Source of the DNA: Armillaria gallica
Taxonomy: Eukaryota > Basidiomycota > Agaricomycetes > Agaricales > Physalacriaceae
Direction of reading: 5' to 3'
Assembly (NCBI GenBank): GCA_037576215.1
Contig: JBANDB010000001.1
Location: 6,510,001 to 6,574,000 of the forward strand
DNA length: 64,000 nucleotides
Of this stretch, positions 1 through 11,600 are shown in pieces; the first letter of the stretch is position 1, and every line of letters begins with the position of its first letter. The position numbers were made by a program, and so were the translations under genes. Under the pieces are notes generated by a model. The model saw only the letters and a list, made by a program, of their open reading frames with translations, had not been told where the DNA came from and did no database searches.

Positions 1-999
1 TGTGATGTATCAGCTAAGAGTTGTGGATGTGGGATCAAGAGGAAGATGGTGTCAGACACAAAAGTGAACATACTCTCTTGCACCAGAAGAATAACTTTTA
101 ACTGATGCTAGAGAAAGAGGGCATGCTCATCAATATGAGACAATGAGTCAACTGGGTGAGTGGTGCAAGAAGCACACTCACCTAGAGTAGCTAAAAGGAC
201 TCCCTCTATTGTGTCAGCAGAAGATCCCTTAAGAGAGAATATGCAGATGCGATCAGCTGGGAATTTTTGATAGTATTCATTAAGAAGAAGATATAAGAGA
301 AGATTAGCACAAATGTTGATTTTGCCTTTAATTGAGCACCGGCAACCCCTGCCAAAATTCGCACTCTGAGCAATCTCGATCAGGGCCCAAAATATGTGAG
401 TTTCATAGATGCACCTTCTGCAGGTTAAAGGAAGAAGATTCATGAGTACTTTTGCAGGAACATTTTACTCAGGATATAATTTTACATGTTTTCTTTAAGG
501 CAATTTATTTTTTAGACCTCAGTTTACCATAGTTTCATTACATTTATAACATTTAAAATGCTTTTTGAAAAAAAGTGCTCTGAAGAAAACATGTAGTTTA
601 TTTTTCAATAATATTCTGTAATTTTTTTTGAAATGATACAAGGTCTGTGGAAGCCTGTACCAGATGTATTTGAATGAGCAGTCTGAAGGCTTCGCAAATA
701 TAACTAAACAAATATGTCACACAGCTTTTTGCACTTTTGCACATCTTTTAAGCACACAGAACCTTCATGGGGCACTATTCTAACTTTCAAAGATACTCTG
801 GTACCACCAAATGTCAGTCCACACAGCAAAAAGGCTAATTAACAAGGGTCCATGCTGCTCATCACACTTTAATAAGAGTTGAAGCAATCAACATTGATTT
901 GCCATCAAAATAGCCAAAAATAGGCTTAGTCAGCTCACATTCCAGAATTGAGTATTGCCGGTATCTACTTCAATATGGAAAACTCAAATGTCTATGCCT
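1..999. other. AT-rich decayed DNA, no gene recognised
   Basis: No convincing gene. A 111-codon minus-strand frame (443-108) matches nothing I recognise. Its position downstream of the RNase H remnant would suit the tail of the DIRS-like element, but I see no motif that proves it. Confidence 0.4.
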
Positions 1000-1460
1000 G
1001 GTTTGAGAATAATAGAGGCAACACCTTGAAGGGGTGCATTATGCAAGGCTTGCACTATCCCAGTGAGTTAGAAGGTGTGACAGAGTCAAGGCTATCTGTA
1101 AACAGGAGCAAATGTTGAGGTGGATGGGGAAGAGAGGCAACAAAGTGAATCACAGACAGAATAGTGATCAGTTTGAGAAGAAAATGTTGATAGTGGTGCC
1201 TGGAAGAGGTGGATGAAGTTGGTATATATATCTATTGCCAGTGAAGACAAAGAAAAGTCTGAGCTATAAGACAGCATCAGTCCAGACAATTATATCAGCT
1301 TGGCTGTCAAGCTAGTGTGTGGAGTCCATAAAATGCACACCAATAGCGTCTAGCAACATTATCGACAACCAGGCAAGGTCATCACATACTGTTGTATTAA
1401 TAAAGATTTTTGTAAATCTGAATGACTTGCTGGCCATTTTTCTATACAGCTTAGACAAAG
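1000..1460 (-). pseudogene. RNase H domain remnant of the DIRS-like element
   Basis: On the minus strand, downstream of the RT remnant, I can read VWTDAVL near 1295, then about 40 codons later SVIHFVASLPHPPQHLL and FTDSLDSV near 1070. This is the layout of RNase H in DIRS-like elements (WTDAS, then AIHWA..LPHPP, then FTDSLDSV). In the family this activity degrades the RNA strand during cDNA synthesis. Several stops and frame changes lie between the motifs, so no protein can be made. Below about 1000 I see only scattered short frames and no tyrosine recombinase motif (R...H.xxR...Y), so the 3' part of the element is either lost or unreadable. Confidence 0.5.
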
Positions 1461-1539
1461 CAGGGCAACCCTAAGAGAAGATGTTTAAGACACAATTAAG
1501 ATATCCTGTCATGCACTGTCATTTTAACAAGATGGGTGC

Positions 1540-2256
1540 TCAGCTAAGTATTGCCAGAAACAAAGAGATGTCTGAAACAATGTGATCAATAGATGCCTGA
1601 TCCAAAGAGATGCTCCTTTTGTTTACATTAACCCAAAATCCAATGATTTTTAATGTTTGGTCATAAAGCTGTTTAGGGTCATCATAGGGACATGAAATAA
1701 AGTCCCAGAAAATGAGCAGTTGCACTTGTCATACTAGATAAAGAAGCCCTTGATAGGAGACAAGATTCTTGGCAAAATCCCATCCAAAGAAGTCATCCAT
1801 ATAGACATAAAGATCTGGGATATTTAACCTGTGAATCCCAATCCAGCAAAGGAGGCCTCAAAGGGAGCATCAAATGCAGAGAGACACATGGTCACCAAAG
1901 ACTAGATGCCATACAATATAGTAGCACCTATTGACAAGGACAACTTGGCGAATTTGCCAGAGAGAATGTGTGGGCAGATTTAAAAAAGCCTTTGCAACAT
2001 TGCTCTTGTACAATAAAAAGTTGGCATCTGAATAGCATTGCCATGCATTGTGAAGTGCTTTTCCAAAAGAGTGCATATCATTGTATTTGACATGAGCCTC
2101 CTCTAGAGGAATGCCTGCATTGAGGCCATCCACCATGTGATTAGTGACAACACAAGGCTTTCCTTCTTGCCAGACAACAAACATTGGTGAGACCATCATT
2201 CCTGGAAGGAGCTGAAAGTCTGGTGGTAATGCTGGAGACCAGTGACCTACTGCCAC
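1540..2256 (-). pseudogene. Reverse transcriptase fragment of the DIRS-like element
   Basis: The reading frame at 2256-1870 begins near LPPDFQLLPGMMVSP and includes VVTNHMVDGLNAGIPLEE, then KSNVAKAFLNLPTHSLWQIRQ. These correspond to the RT fingers and palm of Agaricomycete DIRS-like polymerases, where the usual text is of the type KSDVSAAYR.MPMHPLWQ.KQ; here the first catalytic aspartate (SDV) is asparagine (SNV). A second piece at 1725-1540 (WDFISCPYDDPKQLYDQTL, then IIGFWVNVN) matches the conserved thumb-side motif LGIPHE.KKQ...LTIIGFEVDPN. The segment between them (about 1740-1860) is too decayed to read and should contain the YxDD-like box. Family assignment is by recognition, not by search. 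Confidence 0.6.
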
Positions 2257-2639
2257 TTCTCAGTCTCTGAAAGCACAGAGCTCTGCAAGGTCTGCAGGGT
2301 CTGTAATGTAATTTTCAGATTTGTTCTTGCAGGAATCCTCTCATTCATCAATGTTAAGAGGCCAAAATCCATCTTATAGGCCCTTGATAACAGAGTCCAC
2401 AAAAGGTTTATTAGGGTGAAGTGAGAGAACAGTCTCAAGGCAGTCAATGTTAAAGAGAGTATCAACATGTATATACTTTTTAAGGGCCACAAGAGTAGAT
2501 TGCAATTGTGGGTCATTGAGCAAATGCTCAGGAGGCAAAGGAAGAGGTTGTGTGAACTCAGTAGAAGTTGCTGCTGGTGAAATTGGATGTACAGGTTGGG
2601 ATGAGGAAGAATCAGACTATATATAACCATGCTTGAAGT

Positions 2640-4045
2640 GAGGACCTGCTGTCTGATCTTCCTGCTTGCACTTTGACTCTGCCAATGATTTAGGCCCTGC
2701 TGCTGCTGCTGCTGTTACTCTTGCTGCCACTTGTTCCTCTTCCAAACCTTGCTCAGTGATGAGCTTGGAAAATAATGGTGCACTTGGTATTGTCTTTTGC
2801 TCTATGGTTGGCCCCACATTCAATACAGATGCCATAGTGATAATGATTTACACATGGTTCCACCAAGCAATAGCCCAGATTCCAATTCTCACAAGGAACC
2901 GAAGTATGTTTAGGATTGGGTAATGTTGTGAAAGATGGACATTTTGCACTTTGGTGGGTAATCTCAGGACAAAAAACCTGAGATAGCAAAGGAATCTGGA
3001 CTTCACTCTTGAGATCCATCCTGAAGGAATGCTTTGCATACTGAGATTGAATGTCTTCATCAAAATGAATAGCAGTTCCAGAATCATGGGGAACTGCCCT
3101 GAACAGCTCAACAACCATCTCACAGTGCAGGTAGAGAGAGACAACCTCCTTTGCTCAGGCATCAAAAACACAATACCAATCAGCCTTAGAAGTGACTGGT
3201 CATTTTGCTGAAGAGATGTCCTTTTTAATAATTGTGAAGCCTGCAAATAATTCCTTAGCATCCTTGTTGTGGTTATAACCATGGTCCATAGATGCAAATA
3301 GCTTTGCAAAGTCAACATAGTGATCTTGGATGATGAGATGCCAGAATGGACAAGCAATAAGCTCTTTGAGCAGAAGAGCTTGAAGGATTGTGATAAGGTT
3401 GTCAAAGGATTTCTCCATAGTGAAGAGCTGTCTGAGATAAAACATTTCAGCAATATGGGGATCAGAAATTCCAGAGAAAACAAGAGCAGCAATGTGTGGA
3501 GCTTGTGAGAGAATAGTTAATGAGATTGAGGCTGACTTTGGAGTGAGTGTTGCATTGAGCCCAAGAAGACTTGCCAGCAAGCTCGCAAAATCAAGACTAG
3601 GCTTGGTGGATACTCCATCTGCCTTGAGCATACAAAAATTCACTTGAAGATTAGTGCAGGCAGCATTCTCAACTGCCTTTGCTCTGATTGCCTGTTATTC
3701 CTTTGCTGCTGCCACCAACCTTTCCTCTTGTGCCTTCCTAAACTCTAAAGGTTCCTCTGTTATAAGTCCCTTTAGTATGTTGTCTTGCTCCTGAGGATGT
3801 TCTCCATCCTCACCTTCATCATCATCATTAACTCATCCATTGCCATGATGTCACAGACCAGCCTGTCAGAGACGCTGCTGCAATTCCTTGACATAATCAT
3901 TGGCAACCTCAGGAGTGACTTCCAAGTCTCAAAGCTTGTTGACAAAATCTTTGACATTGATGGTGCCTTCAATGCAGCCTTTAATAAGGTCTTTATATTT
4001 TTTAGCAAGTGCAGCAACATTGTTAAGGTTCTGGTCCTCTGGCAT
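2640..4045 (-). pseudogene. Gag-like protein of the DIRS-like element, frameshifted
   Basis: The likely start codon is the ATG at 4045-4043, opening MPEDQNLNN. The longest uninterrupted piece is 3643-3200, which includes the stretch QDHYVDFAKLFASMDHGY and ends near IIKKDISSAK; after a frame change the protein resumes at 3118-2753 with LVVELFRAVPHDSG. A Cys/His cluster follows (CENWNLGYC, then about 20 residues later CIECGANHRAKD), a nucleic-acid-binding knuckle typical of this Gag family. The end is a glutamine-rich segment coded by a GCT/CAG trinucleotide run near 2695-2715. In this family the protein is expected to package the element RNA. At least two frame breaks show that this copy is dead. 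A forward 85-codon frame and a 214-codon reverse frame over the same DNA are shadows. Confidence 0.6.
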
Positions 4046-4076
4046 GAATGAGATTTAGATTGCGTAAGAAAATGAT

Positions 4077-4439
4077 TGTTACAATTTATTCATTTCTTTC
4101 AATCTTATCTTCAGCACTTATCCTAGTTCATCTTATCAACAGACGCTCAGGCTGATACTTAACTTTTAACTGAGTAACCTCGCATTCACCACGCATGTTT
4201 CTCTTGTTTTCTCTCACAAAGCATTTATATTTAGACCCTCACCTTTAGTATATAAGTAGTGTAGCTCTCGCTATATATTCTCCAGCTTTGAGCTAACATT
4301 TATCTATACTGATTACTCTTGCTAATTCTCACTAAGACACTAAGACATTAGCCACATCTCCTATCGCTTCAAGACTCAATGGTGACTGCCCAAACATGAG
4401 ACAGCTGTTGTTTACTCTTGATTGGAGTTGGGTTTAACA
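4077..4439 (+). repeat. 5' LTR of gypsy element A
   Basis: 363 bp, starting TGTTAC and ending TTTAACA, so it has the short TGTTA/TAACA terminal inversion expected of an LTR. A TATA-like box (GTATATAA) lies at 4248-4255, placing a probable transcription start about 30 bp later in the run GTGTAGCTCTCGC. The sequence matches the LTR at 13665 closely and the solo LTR at 13194-13609 more distantly. I do not see an obvious tRNA-type primer-binding site directly after 4439 (no TGG start). Confidence 0.85.
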
Positions 4440-4480
4440 ATTAGCTTGAAGCTTCCCTCTGCTCCTTAAATGGAGCATCC

Positions 4481-4609
4481 ATGTCTAGCAAAGTCGAAAT
4501 CATCCTCTTTTCTGTCACCATTGCTGTTGGGAGCACCTTCCTTGGAGTAGCCATCATACTAGGAATCCAGCATTACTGCAGGAGGAACCCCTGTATCTAT
4601 ATTAATTAG
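4481..4609 (+). CDS. Small 42-aa reading frame with a transmembrane-like segment, 5' leader of element A
   Basis: The first ATG in a reasonable frame after the 5' LTR opens MSSKVEIILFSVTIAVG and continues through a strongly hydrophobic stretch of about 24 residues (IILFSV to LGIQ) followed by a basic stop-transfer cluster, HYCRRN. That is the pattern of a single membrane-spanning segment with a short lumenal start. The frame ends at TAG 4607-4609. It is in the same frame as the distal gag domain but not the proximal gag text, so it could be a separate leader peptide, the true N terminus of Gag before later frameshifts, or chance. I do not recognise it as any named domain. Confidence 0.35.
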   Translation: MSSKVEIILFSVTIAVGSTFLGVAIILGIQHYCRRNPCIYIN

Positions 4610-4859
4610 TATAATATCCAACCCATTGTACACTATGTCCTCCCACAGCAGCCACCACTGACCAGAATCCGTGCACCCATACACAACTTCGGATCACCAG
4701 AAATCCATGAGCTCTCTAGCATCTGCAGCCAGTGAACAGTGGAGGACGTGGCTGGATTGAATGAGGAATCCATTCCAGAAACCAGGATTGACATGCATCT
4801 AGGAACCCCCATCATCATCATCTTCTCGACCTTCAGTTCCTCTGCCTCAAGCTCCAACT

Positions 4860-6671
4860 CTACCCCCTATGTTATTTGATCTCCCTCCCCCATTTCAGCC
4901 CCAGACCTCGCCGAGTGACTTCGCAGATTCCAGATGGTCAGAAGAAGTGTCAAAAGACCCTCCACCCCTTACCCCGTTAACCTATCCAGTGACCATATTA
5001 GGAGTGTCAACACAGCTGAACCTGCTGCTTGTGACCCAGATGATCTCTGGGACTCTATTACACCCAGTGCCTTTTTATCCATCTGCATCTTCATTCCTCC
5101 CCCTCCCAGAGAACCAACCTCCAAACCCTGTACTGAGGACGTTGAGTACCCAAGCATACTTAACTGGGACCAGCCAGTACCAGGCTCCCAGTATGCACAG
5201 ATCTCCTTTGATGAGAGCAGTGCCCCAGACCCCTACAGCCAGGAACCCACCCCTGAGCCAGAACCCATCGCTGGACCATCCAGACCCCTGAGGCGATGAA
5301 TCATCATCACCGAGGGAGCAGAGATCAGAATGAGGCCAGGAGATCAGTGGCCAGATGAGCCTGCTGACAGCTCTATCACCACTGTCACAACTGAGAGACT
5401 CCCCCATGAGAAGTATGTCAATGGAATCCATGGAGAAAGTCCTGATCTGTCCTCCATCCCATCATGACACTCCACCCTGGACTCTACCTCAGACCCGATG
5501 GAGCTGAGTAGAGCACTCTACCTTTTACACACCGGCAAGCTGGTCAGGATGCCAGAAGTATTAATTCATGCAAACTATGATGACTTATTTAATCATTTTA
5601 CTGCCAAATTGTTAGTCGACCCCACATGGGCAGAGACGGAAGCAGGGTACAACTATTTTTACATGTCCAATAGGAATTATAACGTATCATGGATCTTGGA
5701 GAAGAAAGCTGACAGATTTGCTACCCAGGCACATTGCCTGATTCACCCCGATATCAAGATAAGGGATATCAGTCCCTATCAATGAATCGAGGCAGATCAG
5801 CCCTTACCAAGCAACACCCCACATTCCATGCTAGACAAACCACCGGTACCGCTAAAACATACGCCAGTTTCATCATTCTCCTTTCGTAGAGGAGATGCAG
5901 CACCAAGGTCCTACGAAGAAGGCAGGCCTTTTGCAGGAGCCAATGATGGACCATCAAATGAGCCGCCTCAACCACCAACCCAGCCCCCCAATCTGCCTGT
6001 TATACCTGAATGATGGACCATGCCTCAATACCCCTCGCTGCTGCAGCCACCAACTCCCCCAAGACCCTGGATCCTCACCACTGCTAATCCAGGACCCTGG
6101 CCAGATCTTAAACCAAAGATCTCCAGAGAACAAACCCTTCAAAGGAGCCTCCAATATTGCACGCTTCTTTTCCCAGTGCAAAATGTATTTCTCTGTATAC
6201 AATCAGTTCTTCCACCACCACCCCCACAAGGTGATCTTCTGTGTGTCCAGGTTCAAAGGAGAAGCACAAAACTAGTGGGAGGTGGCTGCTAGAGAACTTG
6301 GAGAAAGCGACGAAGGGGATCAGTGCTACCCATCCTATGCTGACTTCAAGGCAGAAGTCAGGAGACAGTTCTGGAAGGACCCAGACACCGAAATCAAGTA
6401 TGCTCAATGGGAGAAGCTTTGCCAGGTCGACTTCAAAGATGGTGACCTGTTCTTCCAGAAGTTCGAGTCCCTTGCGTTCGAAGCCAAAATATTTTGCAAT
6501 AAACACATGATGTGCGCTCAAGTGAAGAAGGTGGCCCACAAGACCAGCAAGAACACCATATACACTGGCAACAGGATGATACCTGCCACTTACCAAGAAT
6601 GGAAGGACCGACTTCTCTGCATCAACTACAATTGGCATCTGAAGAAGGCAGAGAACTCTATTACAGGACAT
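4860..6671 (+). pseudogene. Gag of element A, proximal part, frameshifted
   Basis: The N-terminal text is rich in Pro, Ser and acidic residues. It includes EPTPEPEPIAGPSRPLRR ending at 5299, then, in the same frame after a stop, LSRALYLLHTG and KADRFATQAHCLIHPDIKI (to 5785), which I recognise as the conserved N-terminal block of Agaricomycete gypsy Gags. The core capsid part is in another frame: KPFKGASNIARFFSQCKMYF near 6135-6195, then RRQFWKDPDTEIKYAQWEKL and FKDGDLFFQKFESLAFEAK at about 6360-6490. The frame change lies around 6100. A 1.6-kb insertion starts at 6672 just before the nucleocapsid end. The protein would form the virus-like particle; this copy cannot, because it holds several stops and a frameshift. 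Confidence 0.72.
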
Positions 6672-8280
6672 TGATGTGCTCAGTAACAGGCAGCACACAA
6701 ATGAAACAAGTGTCTAGATCATCAATCTAGATACTAAATCACACACACACACAATCACCAATATTAAGTTCGAGGGTGAGTACGATAGAAGCACTCGTGG
6801 TGTACTTAGATATCGATAATCAATTGGGTTTGTTTCAAAACAACTTTGATTCAAATTTAGAAGTGTTTACATGAGATACACTAATCGTGATAGCGAGGTA
6901 TATGGACATGGGGTTTTGTAAGGTATAATTTGAGTGGCTTAGACTCGAAATGACTTCGTCTAGGAGAGCTGGTAAGGCTTTAACTAGACAAGCTTTAACA
7001 ATTGAACAATCAAAGACTTAGAGGTCTACAAAGAGTGTAATTGCTCTGGAGTACACGGACTCGATTACAACACAAGCACATGCACTTGCAACAAAGAACA
7101 CACAGGTCCTGGCTTCAAGTACAAGACTTGCAAAGAGTACACAGACTCTAGAGTACACTGACTCGTTAACTATTTGAACTTAAAGTGTTCTAGGGCTTAT
7201 TTCACTTCAACTAGGCAATGTCTTTGGTTTGTGGTCAACTTAGCATGTCTAGATCGCTTTAGTCAGTGAGGGAGCACGAGGCCTTTGTATGCAGAGCAGT
7301 TCAATTAACTGGCAAGGCACAAACATGGGAACAACTCTTCTTCCTACTTAGTTCTTCTAGATTACTTATAGCCACCCTTTTGGGGTTGACTTGGTAAACT
7401 TAATTCACTTCAGTCAAGGATGTGCAATTAAACCAGTGATTGATTAAGTAGCTATAAGGCTACTAGCACAAACACAGGGGAATGCTTTCCTGCCATTCTG
7501 CGTTTAGTTGCTGCTAATTTATGTGATTTCTAGCCTAGGTATAGGAGCTTGTATCTAAATGTAATTATAGTATAAGCTTTGGGTATCAATACAAACAATG
7601 AGTAATTAATTTACAAGGATTGTGCCATTCCGAGGTTTCTATTCAGTTGGACGGAATGACTAGTGGTCATTCTATTGCCAAGGAGTGTCCTAATGGTCCA
7701 TAGGAACTCCTTCATGCCTTGCCACATGGATTCCTATTCAATACTACGAATTGCACAGTATTTTGAGGATGTAACCACCGATCATGATTGACCGTCAGAC
7801 CAAGATTGTATTTGCTTCGATCCCTGCACGATCTTTAGCTATTTCAGCACCAAGCATCAGTTATTCAGTTATTCCAAGTTTATTCGTGTTCTAGACTAAG
7901 TTCATTTCACATTGTGAACTGTTGTGGACTTAGCAATTCTTTTCTAGGTTTATTCAGGTTGTTGAGATGATGAGTAATCTAGTCCTTCTGTGTTCTGCTT
8001 TAGGTTTGTAACCCATCTCAATGTGTCCCTTGGTTCCAACTGTAACTAGTCTTGTTTTGGGCAGGGAATAGCATTCAGTGTTGAAGGCTTATAGAGTTGA
8101 CTCATCTAGATGTCGCTTCTAAGTCCATTCTGATACTGTATTGCTCACTATCTTATGTAGTATACTAGCTATCAGTGTAAAGCCTCCACTATAGCTCTCT
8201 GTACCGCTTGTAGACTGCGCCATTTGATAGAAATTCGCAAAATCTATGGGTAGCCTGATACCAAGTGTATCAACGTATAG
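6672..8280. mobile_element. 1.6-kb LTR-like insertion in gag of element A
   Basis: The gag frame reads ...SITG up to 6671 and resumes ...GDAKLQAQKMTM from 8281, so about 1.6 kb has been inserted. The left end TGATGTGCTCAGTAACAG is nearly identical to the left end of the insertion at 29588, and both carry GAGTACGATAGAAGCACTC about 100 bp in. The right ends of both contain GCAAAATCTA and then GTGT..., ACGTA. Flanks GACAT (6667-6671) and GAGAT (8281-8285) are a possible 5-bp duplication with one mismatch. There is no long reading frame inside; a CA microsatellite lies at 6740-6753. I interpret it as a long solo LTR or an LTR-derived non-autonomous element. The exact right border is uncertain by a few bases. 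Confidence 0.5.
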
Positions 8281-8528
8281 GAGATGCCAAGCTCCAGGCA
8301 CAGAAGATGACTATGCCCCAGAAGGGTAGTCAACAGTCAGCAAGAACACCGGAGAAGAGGACAGGTACCAGCACAACTTACAGAGGACAGGGCGTGCCAA
8401 TAGATATTGACAGAATGCATGCCAAGGCTAAGTGTTTCCAATGCAGCAAGCTCAGCCACTTCAAGTGCGACTGCCCTGACAGTCCCAAGACTAGAGAAGA
8501 GGTGATGCAGCAGCTCAACGATTACTGA
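8281..8528 (+). pseudogene. Gag nucleocapsid end of element A (zinc knuckle)
   Basis: This is the C-terminal end of the Gag frame, resuming after the insertion. It contains PIDIDRMHAKAKCFQCSKLS and then HFKCDC, giving a CX2CX4HX4C zinc knuckle at about 8432-8475, the RNA-binding signature of Gag nucleocapsid. The frame stops at TGA 8526-8528. The pol frame lies one base out of register, opening shortly after a TAA near 8600, so gag and pol are separate frames here. The usual expression by frameshifting or reinitiation cannot be judged from a decayed copy. Confidence 0.75.
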
Positions 8529-8601
8529 GACAGGCAAGCCATGCAGGAGAAACCGACAGAGTCGAAGATTGTGGAGGTAAAAGATGGTGCCAAGCAGTAA
8601 A

Positions 8602-11600
8602 CAATTTGACTTGCTCAGCTAAGGACTTATTTCATCTGGTATGCACTCATCGCCTGCTAGTTGGACTCATAGTATCTGTAGTTACAACTGTGCATTCGAA
8701 TATACCCACCTGTGACTTGACTATCAGACCAGAAGCTAAGCAAGAATTGAACCAGCATGCCAAAGTGGGGTTAAACTCAGCAACACAACTGGATAAATGT
8801 TCAGCAAGTCACTCATTACAAGTGAAAGCATCAGACAAAAAGTTGCCTACCATAGCAACACCTATCATAATAGCTAGCCCAGCATTGCTGTGCATGCCAA
8901 CTAGACCAGATGGGGCAGGGGAATGAGACGAAAGTCTCACCCCTGAGCATGCAGCTGCAAGGAGCTCCAGCCTCACTGGAAGTTTAGAGGGAATAGCCCT
9001 GGTGAAACCTTCTCTGGGAACGCAGACTATCACCCAAGCGCTGGAGTCTAAATCCTCTCTTCAACAGGGGGATCTAGTCCAAGACCTGAAAGAAGAACCC
9101 TCGAAGGGGAACTTGAACACAAGCGACTCTGTGCAAAAGACCCCTAACAACAGGAATGAGGGGGCCCAAACAAGGCAGGAGATGCCTAAGGTACGTATGG
9201 TGGAGGTTCCTGACAAGGAGGATGACACAAGCTTCCAGCAATGGCAGAAAACTAACCTAGCACTCTCTGTAGCTCCTGAGGTGACCCAGTCAACAGTAGC
9301 CAAACCTTTGGGTCCTGGTGCGAAGACTGAGAAGGTCCCATCTGAATGGCTGAAACTGTTTGGTGCTGAATGGACACTCTGTGGGATTGTTGAAGCATGA
9401 ATGGAGTCAGAAGCCAAGGCAATTTTAAAGAATTGGATTTATAAAACGTGAGTAGAAGAGGTAGTTGACAAGTTGATTGAAGGAATGAGGAAAGCAGATT
9501 GAGTAGGAGCTCTATAGTGGCTGGATGAATTACAATGACCATAGTGATATGTCTGCCGACTAAGCAGGGGAGGAAAAGATCTAGTAACCAATGTCCAAAT
9601 TGAAACACTAGAAAATTGTACCCAAATTTCCACCTCAGCCCTAGTTGACAGCAGATGCACCAGTGGCACCATCAATCAGGAATCTGTTGAAAAACACAAT
9701 ATCCTGACCTGTGCCACTGCCACCCCGATTACAGTCTATAATGCCAACAGCACCAAAAATAGTTTAGGACAAATCACAGCATTTCCAGAACTCTGTATCA
9801 AAATTGGTGACTATGCCGAACAAATAGATCTCATGGTCACTGACTTAAAAGACCGAGATATCTTTCTTGGTCATGATTGGCTGGTAAGACACAATCCGTC
9901 AATCAATTGGAAGACCAGGAAAATAATCTTTGACCGATGCAATTGCTGCCATACTCCCATTCTCCTGCCTGATGCAGATTCATATGACAAGTGGGATGAG
10001 GAGTTAGAGGAAGGGGATACAATTCTAGCTATAAGCTTTGAGGAAGCCATTCAAGTCAGAGCAATGTGACATATGGCAAATGATTTAGCTGCTAAGGCGA
10101 ATGCAGAAAAAGGGGCAAAAATGTTTGAAGAAATGGTTCCCAACTGATGTAGGGATTTCAAAGACTTGTTCGATAAAAACAACTTTGATGAGCTACCTGA
10201 GCCGAAACCATGGGACCATGCTATTAAACTCATCCCAAACGCTAATGCCAAACTTGACTGCAAAGTCTACCCACTCAGCTGTGCTGAACAAGAAGAGCTC
10301 AACAAATTCCTTGATGAAAATCTCTCCAGTGGAAGAATATGACCATCCAAGCCCCCCATGGCTTCACCATTTTTCTTTATCAAAAAGAAGGATGGCAAAC
10401 CCAGACCTGTCCAAGATTATAGGAAGCTGAACAAGATGATGATCAAAAATTCTTATCCACTTCCATTAATCTCAGAACTCATGGACAAACTGCAGGGCGC
10501 AAAGTACTTCTCCAAACTCGATGTTCAATGAGGTTATAACAATGTTCATATCAAAACTGGTGACGAATGGAAGGCAGCCTTCTGAACCAACCAAGGCTTG
10601 TTTGAGCTGACAGTTATGTTTTTTGGACTTACAAACTCACCAGCCACCTTCCAATGGATGATGAATGACATCTTTAAAGACCTTATTGCATCAGAGGCAG
10701 TGACCATTTACCTCAACAACATTCTTATTATGTCTAAAACAAAAGAAGAACATTGTCGTATCATGCAAGAGGTCTTGAGGGCCTTAAGGAAACACAAACT
10801 GTTTCTCAAAGCCAAAAAATGCAAATTCGAAGTCTTGGAAACAGAATACCTAGGGGTCATCATAAGTGAGAGGAGCATTCACATGGACCCTGTTAAAGTC
10901 AAAGGCATCACGGAGTGGCTGACACTGACAAAGAAGAAAGAGTTACAATCATTCCTTGGCTTTACCAACTTCTATCGTTGGTTCATAAAAAACTACAGTA
11001 AAATCATAAAGCCTATGACTCAATTAACAGGGAATGAGCAATGGAAGTGGAGATCACAACAACAGAAGGCATTCAACCAACTAAAGAAACAGCTGGTGGA
11101 GAACATGGTTCTGGCAATACTGACAGAAAAGGGGAAGTTCCACATGCAAGCAGATTCCAGTGAAGGAGCAATTGGTGCAGTTCTTTCTGAAGAATAGGAT
11201 GGGAAATTGAGACTGGTTTCATTTCTATCCAAAGCACTATCAATCACAGAGCACAACTATGAAATTTATGACAAAGAACTCGTCGTCATCATGCCAGCAC
11301 TCAACAAGTGGAGACACTACCTTATGGGTGCCTTCCAAGATTTTGAGATCTGGATAGATCATCAAAATCTCCAGTATTTCTAAAAACCGCAGAAACTAAA
11401 CCAATGACAAGCTCGCTGGGTCACTGAACTGGTGGAGTACTATTTTACACTTCATCATAAAGCTGGTGCTGCCAACAAGAAAGCAGATCTCCTTAGTCAA
11501 TGGGCAGATCATGAACAAGAGAAGGATGATAATGATCAAGTCATAATCCTTAAACCTGAACATTTCCACGCGATGATCATGCCCACCATTGATGAAACCC

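Larger units (their letters stand above)
1000..4045 (-). mobile_element. DIRS-like retroelement remnant (Gag, RT, RNase H)
   Basis: Reading the minus strand from 4045 downward, decayed coding blocks occur in the order Gag-like, Cys/His knuckle, reverse transcriptase and RNase H. This order and the sequence style match the Agaricomycete DIRS-like family known to me, in which RT-RH is normally followed by a tyrosine recombinase. I could not recognise a recombinase or the split or inverted terminal repeats expected of DIRS, so the assignment rests on the coding blocks. Every block is interrupted by stops or frame changes and the DNA is almost free of CpG, so the copy is old and inactive. Its 5' side is cut by gypsy element A, whose LTR begins 31 bp upstream of the putative Gag start codon. 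Confidence 0.62.

Noticed and set aside
2848..3492. 214-codon minus-strand frame as the longest ORF in the DIRS region
   Set aside because: It overlaps, in another register, the two recognisable Gag pieces (3643-3200 and 3118-2753), so it is a shadow.
8119..8301. Minus-strand TTGGTATCAGG within the 6672 insertion, like an initiator-Met primer-binding site of copia elements
   Set aside because: No LTR lies in the right place upstream on that strand, and the sister insertion at 29588 lacks it. It is part of a local palindrome with GATACCAAGTGTATC.
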